Shown piece by piece: positions 1 to 9,361 of a stretch of 64,000 nucleotides of DNA. Source of the stretch: Oxalobacter sp. (GTDB lineage Bacteria; Pseudomonadota; Gammaproteobacteria; Burkholderiales; Burkholderiaceae_D); NCBI GenBank assembly GCA_018384065.1, contig JAHAYL010000004.1:1-64000 (forward strand), read 5' to 3'. Both the position numbers and the translations under genes were made by a program. The first letter of the stretch is position 1, and each line of letters starts with the position of its first letter. Below the pieces are notes generated by a model that ran no database searches, was not told where the DNA came from, and saw nothing but the letters and a program-made list of their open reading frames with translations.

Positions 1-269
1 TTGAAGTCGAGCAGGTGAACAAAGTGGCGGAAGGGCGTCCGCACATCGGCGACGTCATCAAGAACCACGAAGTGGTCATGGTCATCAACACCGTCGAGGA
101 AAGGCGCACCGCCGTCCAGGATTCGCGAATCATCCGCACATCCGCCCTGGCAGCGCGCATCAACACCATCACGACCATCGCCGGTGCCGAGGCGGCCGTC
201 CAGGGAATCGCCAACATGGACAGGATCAACGTCTATGACCTCCAGACTCTCCATAAACACCTGCATTGA
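1..269 (+). CDS. carB: Carbamoyl-phosphate synthase large subunit, C-terminal end (partial)
   Basis: The frame is open from the left window edge (first whole codon at base 3) to the stop at 267-269, so only the last 88 residues are present. They match the C-terminal MGS-like allosteric domain of CarB: the segments NKVAEGRPHIGDVIKN and VINTVEERRTAVQDSRIIR correspond to the E. coli CarB tail. The enzyme makes carbamoyl phosphate from glutamine, bicarbonate and ATP for pyrimidine and arginine synthesis, and this domain binds the effectors UMP, IMP and ornithine. An apparent GTG start at 15 is internal. carB followed by greA is the usual order in Burkholderiales. Confidence 0.93.
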   Translation, partial: EVEQVNKVAEGRPHIGDVIKNHEVVMVINTVEERRTAVQDSRIIRTSALAARINTITTIAGAEAAVQGIANMDRINVYDLQTLHKHLH

Positions 270-357
270 TTGATTTGATATTTGAGATAAGCGGGGCTTG
301 ATTGATTGGTGCGGATGCACCTGTAAGCCTCGCCGTTTTTTAGAAGAAAGAAAAGAA

Positions 358-834
358 ATGAGTTCGATTCCAGTAACAGTCCGTGGTGCACAGATGATGC
401 GGGATGAGTTGCAGAAGCTGAAAACCAAAGACCGTTATGAAGTTGTGGCTGCGATTGCTGAAGCACGTTCGCATGGTGATTTATCTGAAAATGCAGAATA
501 TGATGCCGCCAAGGAAAGGCAGGCATTCATAGAAGGCCGTATTGCAGAACTGGAAAGCAAACTGAGTTCTGCACAGGTGATTGATCCGACCAAGCTGAAC
601 ACCAATGGCAGGATTGTCTTTGCTGCGACTGTTGAGCTGGAAGACTATGAAACGGGGGATATCGTCCGGTATCAGATTGTTGGCAATGACGAGGCAGACC
701 TGAAAGAGTCAAAGATTTCTGTGACTTCGCCATTGGCAAGGGCATTGATTGGTCATGAAGCAGGTGATGTCATTGAAGTACAGGCACCTGCAGGTGTCCG
801 TGAATATGAAATCCTGGATGTCCTTTTCATCTAA
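358..834 (+). CDS. greA: Transcription elongation factor GreA
   Basis: 158 residues, the same length as E. coli GreA. It has an N-terminal coiled coil (about residues 1-75) carrying the acidic tip HGDLSENAEYDAAK with D41 and E44, which reach into the RNA polymerase secondary channel and stimulate cleavage of backtracked RNA. A C-terminal FKBP-like domain follows (about 80-158, ending REYEILDVLFI). The ORF is open 20 codons further upstream, but the ATG at 358 gives the family N-terminus and is preceded by an AGAAAG-rich ribosome binding region. It lies 88 bp behind carB. Many Burkholderiales carry a small membrane-protein gene (DUF4149) after greA; none is present here. Confidence 0.96.
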   Translation: MSSIPVTVRGAQMMRDELQKLKTKDRYEVVAAIAEARSHGDLSENAEYDAAKERQAFIEGRIAELESKLSSAQVIDPTKLNTNGRIVFAATVELEDYETGDIVRYQIVGNDEADLKESKISVTSPLARALIGHEAGDVIEVQAPAGVREYEILDVLFI

Positions 835-851
835 AGAAAAGATTTGCCGGT

Positions 852-1319
852 TCAGCTGGCAAGGGCTTTTTTCTTGGCGCTGACTTGACGGGTTTTCCGG
901 CGTTTGACCAGACCGCCTTGTGTCACCCGTTCATTGCCCTTGATAGTGACTTTCTTAGCCCGGTTCCTGATGGCGCCTGAACCAGGTTTGAAAGTCACAA
1001 CAGTCCTTAGACCGTTTTTGGCAGGAATCTGAACCGTTTTCTCCGTTTCTTTCTTTGGCCGGTAGATGACCAGAAGCTTGCCGATATGCTGCACCGGTGC
1101 CGCATCGAGCTGGGAACAGATCTGTTGCAGGATTTCGATGCGGTTCATACGGTCATCGCCAAAGACTCGGATTTTGATGAGGCCATGCGCGTTGAGGTTG
1201 ACATCAATCTCTTTAAGGACAGCATCAGTCAGCCCTGCGTCGCCAATCATGACGACAGGATTCAGGCTGTGAGCTTTGGCTTTCAAGGCACTGCGCTGGG
1301 ATGAGGTAAGTTTCAGCAT
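852..1319 (-). CDS. yhbY: YhbY/CRS1-type RNA-binding protein
   Basis: 155 residues. The first roughly 95 form a CRS1-YhbY (CRM) domain: it begins [20 protein letters not shown], has the GDAGLTDAV loop, and then [13 protein letters not shown]. These small proteins bind rRNA or pre-50S particles and help large-subunit assembly. The protein is longer than the 97-residue E. coli YhbY because of a basic lysine/arginine-rich tail of about 55 residues (ends [18 protein letters not shown]), probably extra RNA contact. It is convergent with greA and divergent from rlmE, with only 41 bp between the two starts. This matches its known neighbourhood beside rlmE/ftsH. Confidence 0.9.
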   Translation of the reverse strand: MLKLTSSQRSALKAKAHSLNPVVMIGDAGLTDAVLKEIDVNLNAHGLIKIRVFGDDRMNRIEILQQICSQLDAAPVQHIGKLLVIYRPKKETEKTVQIPAKNGLRTVVTFKPGSGAIRNRAKKVTIKGNERVTQGGLVKRRKTRQVSAKKKALAS

Positions 1320-1360
1320 GGTTCTCCTTCCGAAAACTGTATTTTACGCTTTTACGTGAT

Positions 1361-2014
1361 ATGTCCAAAAATAAATTCAATAAAAGCTGGATGAAAAAAC
1401 ATCTTGAGGACCCTTTTGTCAAACTGGCGCAGAAAGAAGGGTACAGGGCAAGGGCAGCGTACAAACTGAAAGAAATCGATGAGGATGCCAACCTGATCAA
1501 GCCCGGTCAGGTGATTGTCGATTTAGGATGTGCCCCTGGAAGCTGGTCCCAATACGTTGGCAGGAAATTGAAAGTCCCAGGAAGCGACCAGCTCAACGGC
1601 ACAGTGATTGGGTTGGATTTATTGCCGATGGAACCCGTTCAGGGTGTCCATTTTTTCCAAGGAGACTTCCGGGAAGAAGATACTCTGGAGAAACTGGAAA
1701 GCCTGCTGCAAGGGCGTGGCGTCGACCTTGTCCTGTCAGATATGGCCCCGAACCTGACAGGCGTTGCCGTGACCGATGCGGCAAGGGTGGAGTACCTGAT
1801 GGAACTGGCATTGGATTTTGCCCAGAAACATCTGAAACCTTCCGGCTCCCTGTTGGTGAAATGTTTTTATGGGAGTACCTACAACGACATCCTCGCAGGG
1901 TTTCGCGAGACATTCCAGTCCGTGACAGTAAAGAAACCTAAGGCAAGCCGGGACTATTCCGCTGAAGTTTTCTTGCTGGGGCAACGGTTGAAGAACCCGT
2001 CTGTGGCACTGTAG
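1361..2014 (+). CDS. rlmE: 23S rRNA 2'-O-methyltransferase RlmE (FtsJ)
   Basis: 217 residues (E. coli 209). RlmE methylates U2552 of 23S rRNA in the late 50S particle using S-adenosylmethionine. The sequence shows the Rossmann SAM site [16 protein letters not shown] and the catalytic K-D-K-E set in context: K in [13 protein letters not shown] in [12 protein letters not shown] in LLVKCFYG, and E in the SAEVFLL strand. A 17-residue basic N-terminus precedes the fold. It starts 41 bp from the divergent yhbY start and is followed by ftsH after a 165-bp gap, the classical rlmE-ftsH pairing seen in E. coli, where both are heat-shock genes. Confidence 0.95.
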   Translation: MSKNKFNKSWMKKHLEDPFVKLAQKEGYRARAAYKLKEIDEDANLIKPGQVIVDLGCAPGSWSQYVGRKLKVPGSDQLNGTVIGLDLLPMEPVQGVHFFQGDFREEDTLEKLESLLQGRGVDLVLSDMAPNLTGVAVTDAARVEYLMELALDFAQKHLKPSGSLLVKCFYGSTYNDILAGFRETFQSVTVKKPKASRDYSAEVFLLGQRLKNPSVAL

Positions 2015-2179
2015 ATTGAAGGGGACATCAGGCATACTGCAGGAACTGGGGGCTTGCGTTGGAAGACCTGTTTCCTTTGGTGGAATATCAATATGATAGG
2101 ATGGATGGCATCACTCTTAAAATGATTGTAAAATGTTCTTTCTGTCTGAAACTGACGTACCAGCGTCCAAGGAGTTTTT

Positions 2180-4036
2180 GTGAATAATATGTTTGTGAGG
2201 GTAGGCATCTGGACTGCCATCATTATTGTTCTTCTGACGACATTCAAACACTTTACTGACCGGAGCAATTCGGACAGCATTGAACCCATCAACTATTCAC
2301 AGTTCCTTGATGGGGTGAAATCAAAACGCATCAAGGAAGTCGTCATTGAAGACAGGACAATCACCGCAACAACATCCGATGGGAAACATGTCCGGACAGG
2401 TGTGACCTATCTTGACCGTGGGCTGGTCGGTGACTTGGTTGACAATGGCGTCGAATTCGACGTCAAGCCACCAGAAGAACCCTCCTTCTGGTCGCAGATC
2501 CTGATTTCATGGTTTCCGATGATTCTGCTCGTCGGTGTCTGGATATTCTTCATGCGCCAGATGCAGGGCGGTGGCAAAGGCGGGGCATTCTCCTTTGGCA
2601 AATCAAAAGCCCGGATGATTGACCAGAAAAACAATACTGTGACTTTCAGTGACGTTGCCGGCTGTGATGAAGCCAAGGAAGAAGTCGCTGAAGTCGTTGA
2701 TTTCCTCCGCGATCCAGGCAAATTCCAGAAACTGGGTGGACGCATTCCCCGGGGTATGCTGCTCGTCGGTCCTCCAGGAACCGGTAAAACCCTGCTGGCA
2801 CGCGCCATCGCTGGCGAGGCACAAGTGCCTTTCTTCTCGATTTCCGGTTCCGACTTTGTCGAAATGTTTGTCGGTGTCGGCGCCTCCCGCGTGCGTGACA
2901 TGTTTGAGAACGCCAAAAAACACAATCCATGCATCGTATTCATCGATGAAATTGACGCTGTCGGCCGTCATCGTGGTGCCGGTATGGGTGGTGGCAACGA
3001 TGAACGTGAACAGACATTGAACCAGCTGCTGGTTGAAATGGACGGTTTCGAACCGAACTCAAGTACTATCGTGGTGGCAGCGACAAACCGTGTGGACGTA
3101 TTGGACAAAGCCTTGTTGCGTCCAGGGCGTTTTGACCGCCAGGTTGTTGTTCCTCTGCCAGATGTGAAAGGGCGCGAACAGATCCTGAATGTCCATATGC
3201 GCAAAGTGCCTGTCGCACCGGATGTCAACCCGAATGTGCTGGCGCGTGGTACACCAGGTTTCTCTGGGGCAGACTTGGCTAACCTGGTCAATGAATCAGC
3301 TCTTTTCGCTGCACGCAAGAACAAACGTCTGGTTGAGATGCAGGACTTCGAAGATGCGAAAGACAAACTCTTGATGGGACCGGAACGTAAATCCTTTGTC
3401 ATGCGTGAAGAAGAACGCAGGAACACCGCATACCATGAATCAGGTCATACAGTTGTGGCGAAACTGCTGCCGACAGCCGATCCTGTCCATAAAGTCACCA
3501 TCATGCCACGTGGACAGGCCTTGGGGCTGACCTGGCAGCTGCCCGAACATGACCAGGTCAATATGTACAAGACCAAGATGCTGGAAGACATCTCTATCCT
3601 GCTGGCAGGGCGTATTGCAGAAGAAATCTTCATGCACCAAATGTCGACCGGTGCATCCAATGACTTTGAGCGTGCAACCAAACTTGCCCGTGCGATGGTG
3701 ACCCGTTTCGGGATGTCGGAAGAAATGGGCGTCATGGTCTATGACGATACCGAGCAGGATATGTTCTTCGGCGGACGGATGTCTTCCAGGACCATTTCCG
3801 AAGCCACACAGCAGAAAGTCGATGCAGAAATCCGCCGGATCCTGGACGAACGTTATGTTGTTTCAAGGAACCTGCTGGAAGCCAACCGGGACAAGGTTGA
3901 AAAAATGGCGGCGTTGCTGCTGGAACATGAAACACTGGATGCCCTGCAGATTGACAATGTCATGAAGGGAATCGAGAACTTCCCAACAGCTAATCCTGAA
4001 GTGCCTGCTGATGCGGCACCGGCGCCAGCAGTTTGA
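2180..4036 (+). CDS. ftsH: ATP-dependent zinc metalloprotease FtsH
   Basis: 618 residues, inner-membrane hexameric AAA+ protease that degrades misfolded membrane proteins and short-lived regulators. It has two N-terminal membrane segments (about residues 7-24 and 103-123) around a periplasmic domain. The AAA module has Walker A GPPGTGKT (197-204), Walker [12 protein letters not shown] and the second region of homology with arginine finger [20 protein letters not shown]. The protease zinc motif is H419-ESG-H423, with serine where most FtsH proteins have alanine. The start is GTG, 6 bases behind a clear AAGGAG (2168-2173). The 165-bp gap from rlmE holds AT-rich sequence but no convincing promoter that I could assign. 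Confidence 0.97.
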   Translation: MNNMFVRVGIWTAIIIVLLTTFKHFTDRSNSDSIEPINYSQFLDGVKSKRIKEVVIEDRTITATTSDGKHVRTGVTYLDRGLVGDLVDNGVEFDVKPPEEPSFWSQILISWFPMILLVGVWIFFMRQMQGGGKGGAFSFGKSKARMIDQKNNTVTFSDVAGCDEAKEEVAEVVDFLRDPGKFQKLGGRIPRGMLLVGPPGTGKTLLARAIAGEAQVPFFSISGSDFVEMFVGVGASRVRDMFENAKKHNPCIVFIDEIDAVGRHRGAGMGGGNDEREQTLNQLLVEMDGFEPNSSTIVVAATNRVDVLDKALLRPGRFDRQVVVPLPDVKGREQILNVHMRKVPVAPDVNPNVLARGTPGFSGADLANLVNESALFAARKNKRLVEMQDFEDAKDKLLMGPERKSFVMREEERRNTAYHESGHTVVAKLLPTADPVHKVTIMPRGQALGLTWQLPEHDQVNMYKTKMLEDISILLAGRIAEEIFMHQMSTGASNDFERATKLARAMVTRFGMSEEMGVMVYDDTEQDMFFGGRMSSRTISEATQQKVDAEIRRILDERYVVSRNLLEANRDKVEKMAALLLEHETLDALQIDNVMKGIENFPTANPEVPADAAPAPAV

Positions 4037-4056
4037 TACAATTGCATGAAAGGATG

Positions 4057-4093
4057 AAAAGGGCGGGCAGAAGAGGAAGTCCGCCCTTTTTTT
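4057..4093 (+). terminator. Rho-independent terminator after ftsH
   Basis: The stem AAAAGGGCGG (4057-4066) pairs with CCGCCCTTTT (4081-4090) and is followed by more T residues. It sits between the ftsH stop and the folP start, so folP probably depends on readthrough or on its own promoter inside this 68-bp gap. Confidence 0.85.
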
Positions 4094-4104
4094 GAGAGTA
4101 GAGC

Positions 4105-4941
4105 ATGACAGTTTTCCAATGTGGACGGTTCCGTTTTGACTTGGATAGGGAAGGGAACCGCCCTCTGGTGATGGGCATCCTGAACATCACACCCGACTCA
4201 TTTTCCGATGGTGGACAGCATATGTCATTGGATGCTGCATTGAAACATGCAGATCAGATGATTGCTTCAGGTGCCGACATCATTGATATTGGCGGGGAAT
4301 CCACCCGTCCAGGCTCTGATGCCGTCTCAATCCAGGAAGAACTCGACCGTGTCCTGCCAGTTGTCAAAGCCTTGAAAGACTGTGGCAGACCTCTTTCCAT
4401 CGATACCAATAAACCGGAAATCATGAAAGCTGTGCTGGAAGCAGGGGCTGATATGGTCAATGACATCTGCGGATTCCGGTCTGAAGCATCCCGACAGGCT
4501 GTTGCCGGTTCATCATGTGGCCTTTGTATCATGCATATGCAGGGCAATCCGAAAACCATGCAGGAAAAACCGCAGTATCAGGATGTTGTCGGGGAAGTGA
4601 CGGCGTTTCTGGCAGGGCAGGTGGATGCATTGACCCAATCGGGCGTTGTCCGTGAAAGGATGGTCATTGATCCTGGTTTCGGCTTCGGGAAAACAAAAGA
4701 AGACAATATCCAACTGCTGAAAAATATAGCAGGATTGGAAAAGACATTGGGATTGCCCGTGTTGGCGGGATTATCCCGCAAGACCCTCATCGGTCAGATA
4801 ACCGGCAAACCTGTTGAAAAAAGACTGGCAGGCAATCTGGCGGCAGCGTTGGCGGCTGTAGGAAACGGTGCCATGATATTGCGGGTGCATGATGTGGATG
4901 AAACCGTGGATGCCTTGAAAATCTGGCAGGCAGTCCACTGA
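4105..4941 (+). CDS. folP: Dihydropteroate synthase
   Basis: 278 residues. It condenses p-aminobenzoate with the pterin pyrophosphate to give 7,8-dihydropteroate in folate synthesis and is the sulfonamide target. The TIM-barrel signatures are present: [15 protein letters not shown] near residue 22, [14 protein letters not shown], the SIDTNKPEI strand, [10 protein letters not shown] and DPGFGFGKT. The length and N-terminus fit the family. It follows ftsH behind a terminator and leads into glmM 19 bp later, the same ftsH-folP-glmM order as in E. coli and most betaproteobacteria. Confidence 0.96.
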   Translation: MTVFQCGRFRFDLDREGNRPLVMGILNITPDSFSDGGQHMSLDAALKHADQMIASGADIIDIGGESTRPGSDAVSIQEELDRVLPVVKALKDCGRPLSIDTNKPEIMKAVLEAGADMVNDICGFRSEASRQAVAGSSCGLCIMHMQGNPKTMQEKPQYQDVVGEVTAFLAGQVDALTQSGVVRERMVIDPGFGFGKTKEDNIQLLKNIAGLEKTLGLPVLAGLSRKTLIGQITGKPVEKRLAGNLAAALAAVGNGAMILRVHDVDETVDALKIWQAVH

Positions 4942-4960
4942 ACAAGCATGGAAGAAAACA

Positions 4961-6304
4961 ATGAAACGACGTTATTTTGGGACTGATGGTGTCAGGGGCA
5001 AGGTTGGGCAATTACCGATTACGCCAGACTTTGTCATGCGGCTTGGGTACGCAGCGGGCAAGGTCCTGACAAGGACCAACCTGACCAGTGGCACCCCCGT
5101 TGTCTTGATTGGAAAAGACACCCGTATCTCAGGCTATATGCTCGAAGCCGCATTGCAGGCGGGACTGTCATCTGCGGGAGTGGATGTCATGCTTTCCGGT
5201 CCAGTCCCAACCCCAGCGGTTGCATATCTGACAAGGGCGCTGCGTCTTTCTGCTGGGATTGTCATATCAGCATCCCATAACCCTTACCATGACAACGGCA
5301 TCAAATTCTTTTCCGCATCCGGCAACAAGCTGCCTGATGACCTGGAATTCGAAATGGAATCCCTGATTGACAAGCCCATGGAATGTGCACCGTCTGAAAG
5401 CCTGGGAAAAGCAGGCAGGCTGGATGATGCCAGGGGACGTTATATCGAATTCTGCAAAAGCACTTTCCCGACAGATTATGACCTCCGGGGCATGAAAATC
5501 GTTGTCGATTGTGCCAATGGCGCTGGTTACTGCGTCGCCCCCTACGTATTCCATGAACTGGGTGCAGAAGTCATCACCATCGGTACAGACCCTGATGGCA
5601 TGAACATCAACCTGAACTGTGGGGCGACCTCGATGGACACCTTGTCCAAGACCGTTGTCGAGAACAGTGCAGACCTGGGCATCGCCTTGGATGGGGACGC
5701 TGACCGCCTGATGATGGTCGATGCGACAGGCAAAGTCTATAACGGTGACCAGTTGCTTTATCTGATTGCGAAAGACCGCCTGTCATTCAGCGATGTCAAA
5801 GGCGTAGCCGGTACCCTGATGACCAACATGGCCGTCGAGGTCGCTTTCAGGGAAAGGCATATCGGTTTCGGAAGGGCGGATGTTGGTGACCGCTATGTGC
5901 TGGAAATGATGAAAGAGAAAGGCTGGCTGTTGGGCGGTGAAGGCTCCGGTCACATTATCTGCCTGGACAAGCATACGACCGGTGATGGCATCATCTCTGC
6001 ATTGCAGGTGCTTTCTGCATTGCGGCGCCATAAGACCTCCTTGCCGGCATTCATCGAAGAACTGAAACTCTTCCCACAGACATTGGTCAATGTCCGTGTT
6101 ACGCCTGGATTCAACTGGAAGGCAAACCAGGAAATCCTGTCTGAGAAAGAAAAGGTCGAGGCAGAGCTCGGAGGCAGGGGGCGTGTCCTTATCAGGGCAT
6201 CTGGCACCGAACCGCTGATCCGTTTCATGGTCGAGGCGGAAGATGCGGGGATGGCTGAAGCCATGGCTCAGCGGATTGCATCAAAATGCCCTAGCACCGA
6301 TTAA
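4961..6304 (+). CDS. glmM: Phosphoglucosamine mutase
   Basis: 447 residues, usual length. GlmM converts glucosamine-6-phosphate to glucosamine-1-phosphate for UDP-GlcNAc, hence for peptidoglycan and lipopolysaccharide. The phosphoserine loop is [15 protein letters not shown] with the catalytic serine at residue 105. The metal loop is DGDADRLMM, the sugar loop is GEGSGHIIC, and the C-terminal phosphate-binding loop is [12 protein letters not shown]. It is 19 bp behind folP and probably cotranscribed with it. The tRNA-Pro downstream has its own promoter. Confidence 0.97.
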   Translation: MKRRYFGTDGVRGKVGQLPITPDFVMRLGYAAGKVLTRTNLTSGTPVVLIGKDTRISGYMLEAALQAGLSSAGVDVMLSGPVPTPAVAYLTRALRLSAGIVISASHNPYHDNGIKFFSASGNKLPDDLEFEMESLIDKPMECAPSESLGKAGRLDDARGRYIEFCKSTFPTDYDLRGMKIVVDCANGAGYCVAPYVFHELGAEVITIGTDPDGMNINLNCGATSMDTLSKTVVENSADLGIALDGDADRLMMVDATGKVYNGDQLLYLIAKDRLSFSDVKGVAGTLMTNMAVEVAFRERHIGFGRADVGDRYVLEMMKEKGWLLGGEGSGHIICLDKHTTGDGIISALQVLSALRRHKTSLPAFIEELKLFPQTLVNVRVTPGFNWKANQEILSEKEKVEAELGGRGRVLIRASGTEPLIRFMVEAEDAGMAEAMAQRIASKCPSTD

Positions 6305-6332
6305 TGAACCAGTGACTGAAAGATGAATTTCC

Positions 6333-6361
6333 TTGACGTTCAGCAAGCTTGCGGGTAATAT
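6333..6361 (+). promoter_or_regulatory. Sigma-70 promoter for tRNA-Pro
   Basis: TTGACG (6333-6338), a 17-bp spacer and TAATAT (6356-6361) place the transcription start about 3-6 bases before the tRNA 5' end at 6371. Spacing and position are what a stable-RNA promoter should show. Confidence 0.75.
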
Positions 6362-6370
6362 CCGCATTTC

Positions 6371-6447
6371 CGGGGCGTAGCGCAGCCTGGTAGCGCAACT
6401 GCTTTGGGAGCAGTGGGTCGGATGTTCGAATCATCTCGCCCCGACCA
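6371..6447 (+). tRNA. tRNA-Pro (anticodon UGG)
   Basis: 77 nt with CCA encoded (6445-6447). The acceptor stem CGGGGCG pairs with CGCCCCG, giving the C1-G72 pair typical of bacterial tRNA-Pro. The anticodon stem ACTGC/GCAGT encloses the loop TTTGGGA, whose third to fifth bases are TGG (6405-6407). The T arm carries GTTCGAATC. It is a single tRNA gene between glmM and an unknown exported protein gene. Confidence 0.97.
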
Positions 6448-6453
6448 CATTTC

Positions 6454-6480
6454 AAAAGGCTGTTATCATGACAGCCTTTT
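6454..6480 (+). terminator. Terminator after tRNA-Pro
   Basis: A perfect 10-bp stem AAAAGGCTGT / ACAGCCTTTT with the loop TATCATG ends in a T run, 7 bases behind the tRNA CCA end. Being symmetrical in A/T tails, it may also stop transcription from the convergent gene at 6500. Confidence 0.9.
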
Positions 6481-6499
6481 CCATTTCTGCAATCCTGTA

Positions 6500-7132
6500 T
6501 TAAGGCAACCTGACGCCAGCCTTTTCAACCGCTTCATGCAGTTCAGACATCTGTGACATCAGCGTCCTGACCAGCCGGGCATGCATAGGGTCTTCAATTT
6601 TGTCATGGTAATGCGATGGATTCAGGTAACTGGCGGAAAAAAACGGGACATCATCATACATGATCCTGCCTTTGACCACCTCAAACAGTGCATAGACTGG
6701 GATATGATGGACTTTCCCCCGCCATTCACCTAACCGGTCATCAGTCCCTTTGGCATCCCGAGGAACCGACATCGTAAACATCAAAGGTGGATAACCACCA
6801 TATTCATCTTTGTTCCGGTAAAAGTCATACACCTTTTTTGAATACGCCACAAAAGCATGCTTTCCCGAAGCCTTGTCGCTCATCATGAAATACAGCCTAC
6901 CATCATGGTGATTCTTGATCAGCGAAAGGGTACGTGGTCTGCTTGGGTGGTATGTGCTTGCCAGCAGTTGCGCATTCGTGCTGAGCTGAGCCTTGCCATC
7001 AACCCCTGTCTGAATGTTGATGGGTGTGGAACCTTCCACAAAAAGTGTTCCAGCAGCAGATGCGGTTGATAGGATCATCGTACCGGTCAACAGCGAAAAC
7101 AGCACAGCAGCAATTGGTTTTCTTCCAAACAT
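6500..7132 (-). CDS. Exported protein of unknown function
   Basis: 210 residues. I do not recognise a family. The first 26 residues form a signal peptide (basic MFGRKP, hydrophobic AAVLFSLLTGTMILSTASAA, likely cut after ASAA), so the mature protein is probably periplasmic. It is rich in aromatic residues and histidine (HHDGRLYF, SHYHD) and has no cysteine or membrane segment. A strong AAGGAG lies 9 bases ahead of the ATG. It is convergent with the tRNA-Pro terminator and divergent from the next gene. The 239 bp between the two starts hold a TTGACA at 7242-7247 without a well-spaced -10 box. Confidence 0.75.
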   Translation of the reverse strand: MFGRKPIAAVLFSLLTGTMILSTASAAGTLFVEGSTPINIQTGVDGKAQLSTNAQLLASTYHPSRPRTLSLIKNHHDGRLYFMMSDKASGKHAFVAYSKKVYDFYRNKDEYGGYPPLMFTMSVPRDAKGTDDRLGEWRGKVHHIPVYALFEVVKGRIMYDDVPFFSASYLNPSHYHDKIEDPMHARLVRTLMSQMSELHEAVEKAGVRLP

Positions 7133-7371
7133 AGGAAAACCTCCTTATTCATTAAGCGTTGTTGAAACAAGCCATCAGACCTTTCAGCATATTTTAGACT
7201 GGCACAGGCAGTTTATGTCCAGTGGTGTTTCACGGAATCGGTTGACAGATATCTTTAAAAAGTATTTTCCAGCTCAACTGGAAGGAAGGTCTATACAACA
7301 GGGAGAAGGTATCCAAGCATACATTGGATGCTGTAATATGTTGTGAATGGTCAAACCTTGTGGAGGCACAG

Positions 7372-7920
7372 ATGATTGTCGAGGAACAGGTTGGGAGCTT
7401 TGTCAATGTCTATGTTGGCGGCATGGTTTTCACTGCTGATGGGAACCAACATGGATGGCAGTTCGGTGATGGAGATGATTCTCCTGAACGCTGGGCTTCT
7501 CTGGCAAAGCAGAAGGGCATGACTGTTGATGACTGCCGCAGGCATTATCAGGGTATCTGCAATGCGGCGGCAGGCTGGCTGGATGATGTCTGGACTTTCC
7601 GCTATGAGGTTGTCTGCCAGGAAGGCACGACAAATGTCATGCTGCAGGAGATGATGGATTCGGTGACTGAAGCCATTGACCGGAACAAGGCATCCCAAGA
7701 CCGTGAGCAATGCCAGCAACTGCTCCGGAGGACGCTGTCTCTGGGCGTTGTCCGGATGTATGGGCTGGGTATCCGGAAGTATATTTTCCCGGTTGGGAAA
7801 GCAGAAAAGAAAACGATTGCCTATCAGCGTGAAGAGCTGACGCCTTATCATTTTGAATGCTTGGTACCTGAGAAGGTCAGGCAGTCAGTGGTGCATCAAT
7901 ATCAAGAAGTGGGCCGCTGA
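7372..7920 (+). CDS. Hypothetical protein
   Basis: 182 residues, no recognised family. I chose the ATG at 7372 because GGAGG (7362-7366) lies just ahead of it; the frame is open to 7324. The protein looks cytoplasmic: no signal peptide or membrane segment, mixed alpha/beta, with a long helical stretch around residues 75-115. Four cysteines are spread without a metal-binding spacing. It stands alone between divergent and convergent neighbours, so the context gives no functional hint. Confidence 0.65.
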   Translation: MIVEEQVGSFVNVYVGGMVFTADGNQHGWQFGDGDDSPERWASLAKQKGMTVDDCRRHYQGICNAAAGWLDDVWTFRYEVVCQEGTTNVMLQEMMDSVTEAIDRNKASQDREQCQQLLRRTLSLGVVRMYGLGIRKYIFPVGKAEKKTIAYQREELTPYHFECLVPEKVRQSVVHQYQEVGR

Positions 7921-7961
7921 CCGATTTCAATTGGATTGAGAACGGAAAAAGGGTACTGCAA

Positions 7962-8360
7962 TCAGTCTGCTTTGTTGACGAAGAGGACAGGGGCAGAATA
8001 TTTGACAATGGTCCTGTCAGCCGTCACCAACAGCATATTCTCGGCAATCGCCTGAGCAATCAGCATTCTGTCAAAAGGGTCTTTGTGGATTTTCTGTAAG
8101 TGTTGGATTGCGGTAGCGTGGCTGCTGGTAATCGACAGTTCAGTGTAATTATTTTCAACAAGTGCTTGATAGATGGTGAGCGGGTCAAAGGAAAAATCTG
8201 GTTTCCCCAATGCATGTTTGATAGCAATTTCCCAGATACTGGCGGCACTGAAAAAGAGGGTGTTTTGAGTGTCCTGGATTTGACTAAGGATGTTTTCAGG
8301 GATTTTCTCTGGAGAGCCTGCTATCCAAAGCAGGATGTTGGTATCAAGCAGGATTTTCAT
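7962..8360 (-). CDS. PIN-domain toxin (VapC-like ribonuclease)
   Basis: 132 residues. PIN-domain toxins cleave RNA with a cluster of acidic residues around Mg2+. Here the expected acids are D6 in ILLDTNILLW, E in SIWEIAIKHALGK, D in HKDPFDRMLIAQA and D in LVTADRTIVKY. The HALGK and DPFDRMLIAQA signatures are those of the subgroup that pairs with Phd-type antitoxins. Its start overlaps the antitoxin stop by 4 bp (8357-8360), the normal translational coupling of antitoxin-first modules. Codon use is more AT-rich than in the neighbours, consistent with acquisition. All four catalytic acids appear intact, so activity is plausible. Confidence 0.9.
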   Translation of the reverse strand: MKILLDTNILLWIAGSPEKIPENILSQIQDTQNTLFFSAASIWEIAIKHALGKPDFSFDPLTIYQALVENNYTELSITSSHATAIQHLQKIHKDPFDRMLIAQAIAENMLLVTADRTIVKYSAPVLFVNKAD

Positions 8361-8599
8361 AGCTTGCCCTCGAACATACCGATGATTTCATCTTGATGGA
8401 AGGAATCAAAATTTTCTGGCAACTTGATTTTTCCTTTAAGAAAACCTACCGGCCGTTTCTTGGGAAGTGCCTGTTCATAAGGTACAAGCCTTGCAATAGG
8501 CTTTCCAGCTTTAGCAATGATGAAACTTTCGCCTTGATTTACTTTGGCGAGAATGGCAGAAAGCTGGGTCTTGGTTTCGTGGATGTTGTAGGTTTCCAT
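8357..8599 (-). CDS. Phd/YefM-family antitoxin
   Basis: 80 residues. The N-terminal half is the Phd/YefM DNA-binding fold (YNIHETKTQLSAILAKVNQG, then AGKPIARLVPYE). The C-terminal part from about residue 48 is the toxin-binding tail (GFLKGKIKLPENFDSFHQDE). It should neutralise the PIN toxin encoded immediately after it, with a 4-bp overlap, and bind the 12-bp-arm palindrome 14 bp upstream of its start. Confidence 0.9.
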   Translation of the reverse strand: METYNIHETKTQLSAILAKVNQGESFIIAKAGKPIARLVPYEQALPKKRPVGFLKGKIKLPENFDSFHQDEIIGMFEGKL

Positions 8600-8612
8600 G
8601 ATTCCCTCAACT

Positions 8613-8643
8613 GATGGACTTAGTTTAATAGACTAAGTCCATC
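8613..8643 (-). promoter_or_regulatory. Palindromic operator of the first toxin-antitoxin module
   Basis: A perfect inverted repeat, GATGGACTTAGT (8613-8624) and ACTAAGTCCATC (8632-8643), is separated by 7 bp. It lies 14 bp upstream of the antitoxin ATG, where Phd-type antitoxins autoregulate. That it is the operator is inference from position and symmetry. Confidence 0.75.
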
Positions 8644-8702
8644 TTCACATGTGCTTTGATTGATGTCAAGTCATATCTGTGTTGATAAAGGGAAAAGCTG
8701 CC

Positions 8703-9332
8703 TCAAGGCCGTTCAGGCAGTTCGATTCTGGCGGCTTTCTCTTTGATGTCTTCGGTGATGGTCCACATATAGACGGTTTTGGGACCGACTTTCTCAATTT
8801 TTTCAGCAGGCCATTCGGGACCCATGTCTGATTCGTTGGAAACGACACGGGTACCGGGTTTCAGTTTTTTCCAGAGGTAGGGACGCAGTTCATAGTTGAT
8901 CTGCTGGGGCAGATAGAGGGCGACGACAGTTGCGTCAGAGTAATCAACTTTGTAGAAGTCGCCAATCTTGAATTTGACCAGATGTTCGACCTTGGCGGCT
9001 TTGGCATTTTCATTGGCTTCGTCGATGCGCTTTGGGTTCAGGTCGATGCCGACACCGTGTGCGCCATAAATCTGGGCGGCAGCGATGACAATGCGTCCGT
9101 CTCCACAGCCCAGGTCATAGACGACGTCATTCTTATTGACTTCAGCGGTTTTCAGCATGCCTTTGACAGTTTCAGGCCAGGTGGTGATGAAACCGGCATC
9201 CAGCTTTGGACCGGTGACTTCATCGATGCCATACATGTTCCTACCGAAGAAGATGACCATCAGATGGACAAGGACAGCGATGCCGGCAATGATGAGGACG
9301 GCTTTCCATTTTCTTTTCTTAGAGGCTTCCAT
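8703..9332 (-). CDS. Membrane-anchored class I SAM-dependent methyltransferase
   Basis: 209 residues. A single N-terminal membrane segment (about residues 9-29, VLIIAGIAVLVHLMVIFFG) follows a basic KKRKWK start, so the catalytic part is tethered to the inner membrane. Its side cannot be decided from sequence, but positive-inside suggests a periplasm-facing C-terminus unless the helix is a hairpin. The SAM site is VVYDLGCGDGRIVIAAA, with the ribose acid in GVGIDLNPKRIDEA. The region after GDF (YKVDYSDATVVALYLP) replaces a classical motif IV. The substrate is unknown. It lies 29 bp downstream of the APC permease, same strand, so the two may be cotranscribed. Confidence 0.8.
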   Translation of the reverse strand: MEASKKRKWKAVLIIAGIAVLVHLMVIFFGRNMYGIDEVTGPKLDAGFITTWPETVKGMLKTAEVNKNDVVYDLGCGDGRIVIAAAQIYGAHGVGIDLNPKRIDEANENAKAAKVEHLVKFKIGDFYKVDYSDATVVALYLPQQINYELRPYLWKKLKPGTRVVSNESDMGPEWPAEKIEKVGPKTVYMWTITEDIKEKAARIELPERP

Positions 9333-9361
9333 AAGTTGTCACAAAAGATGGTTGAAGGGGG

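Noticed and set aside
844-880. Terminator between greA and yhbY
   Set aside because: TTGCC/GGCAA can pair, but the T-rich part encodes the lysine-rich end of YhbY; too weak to call.
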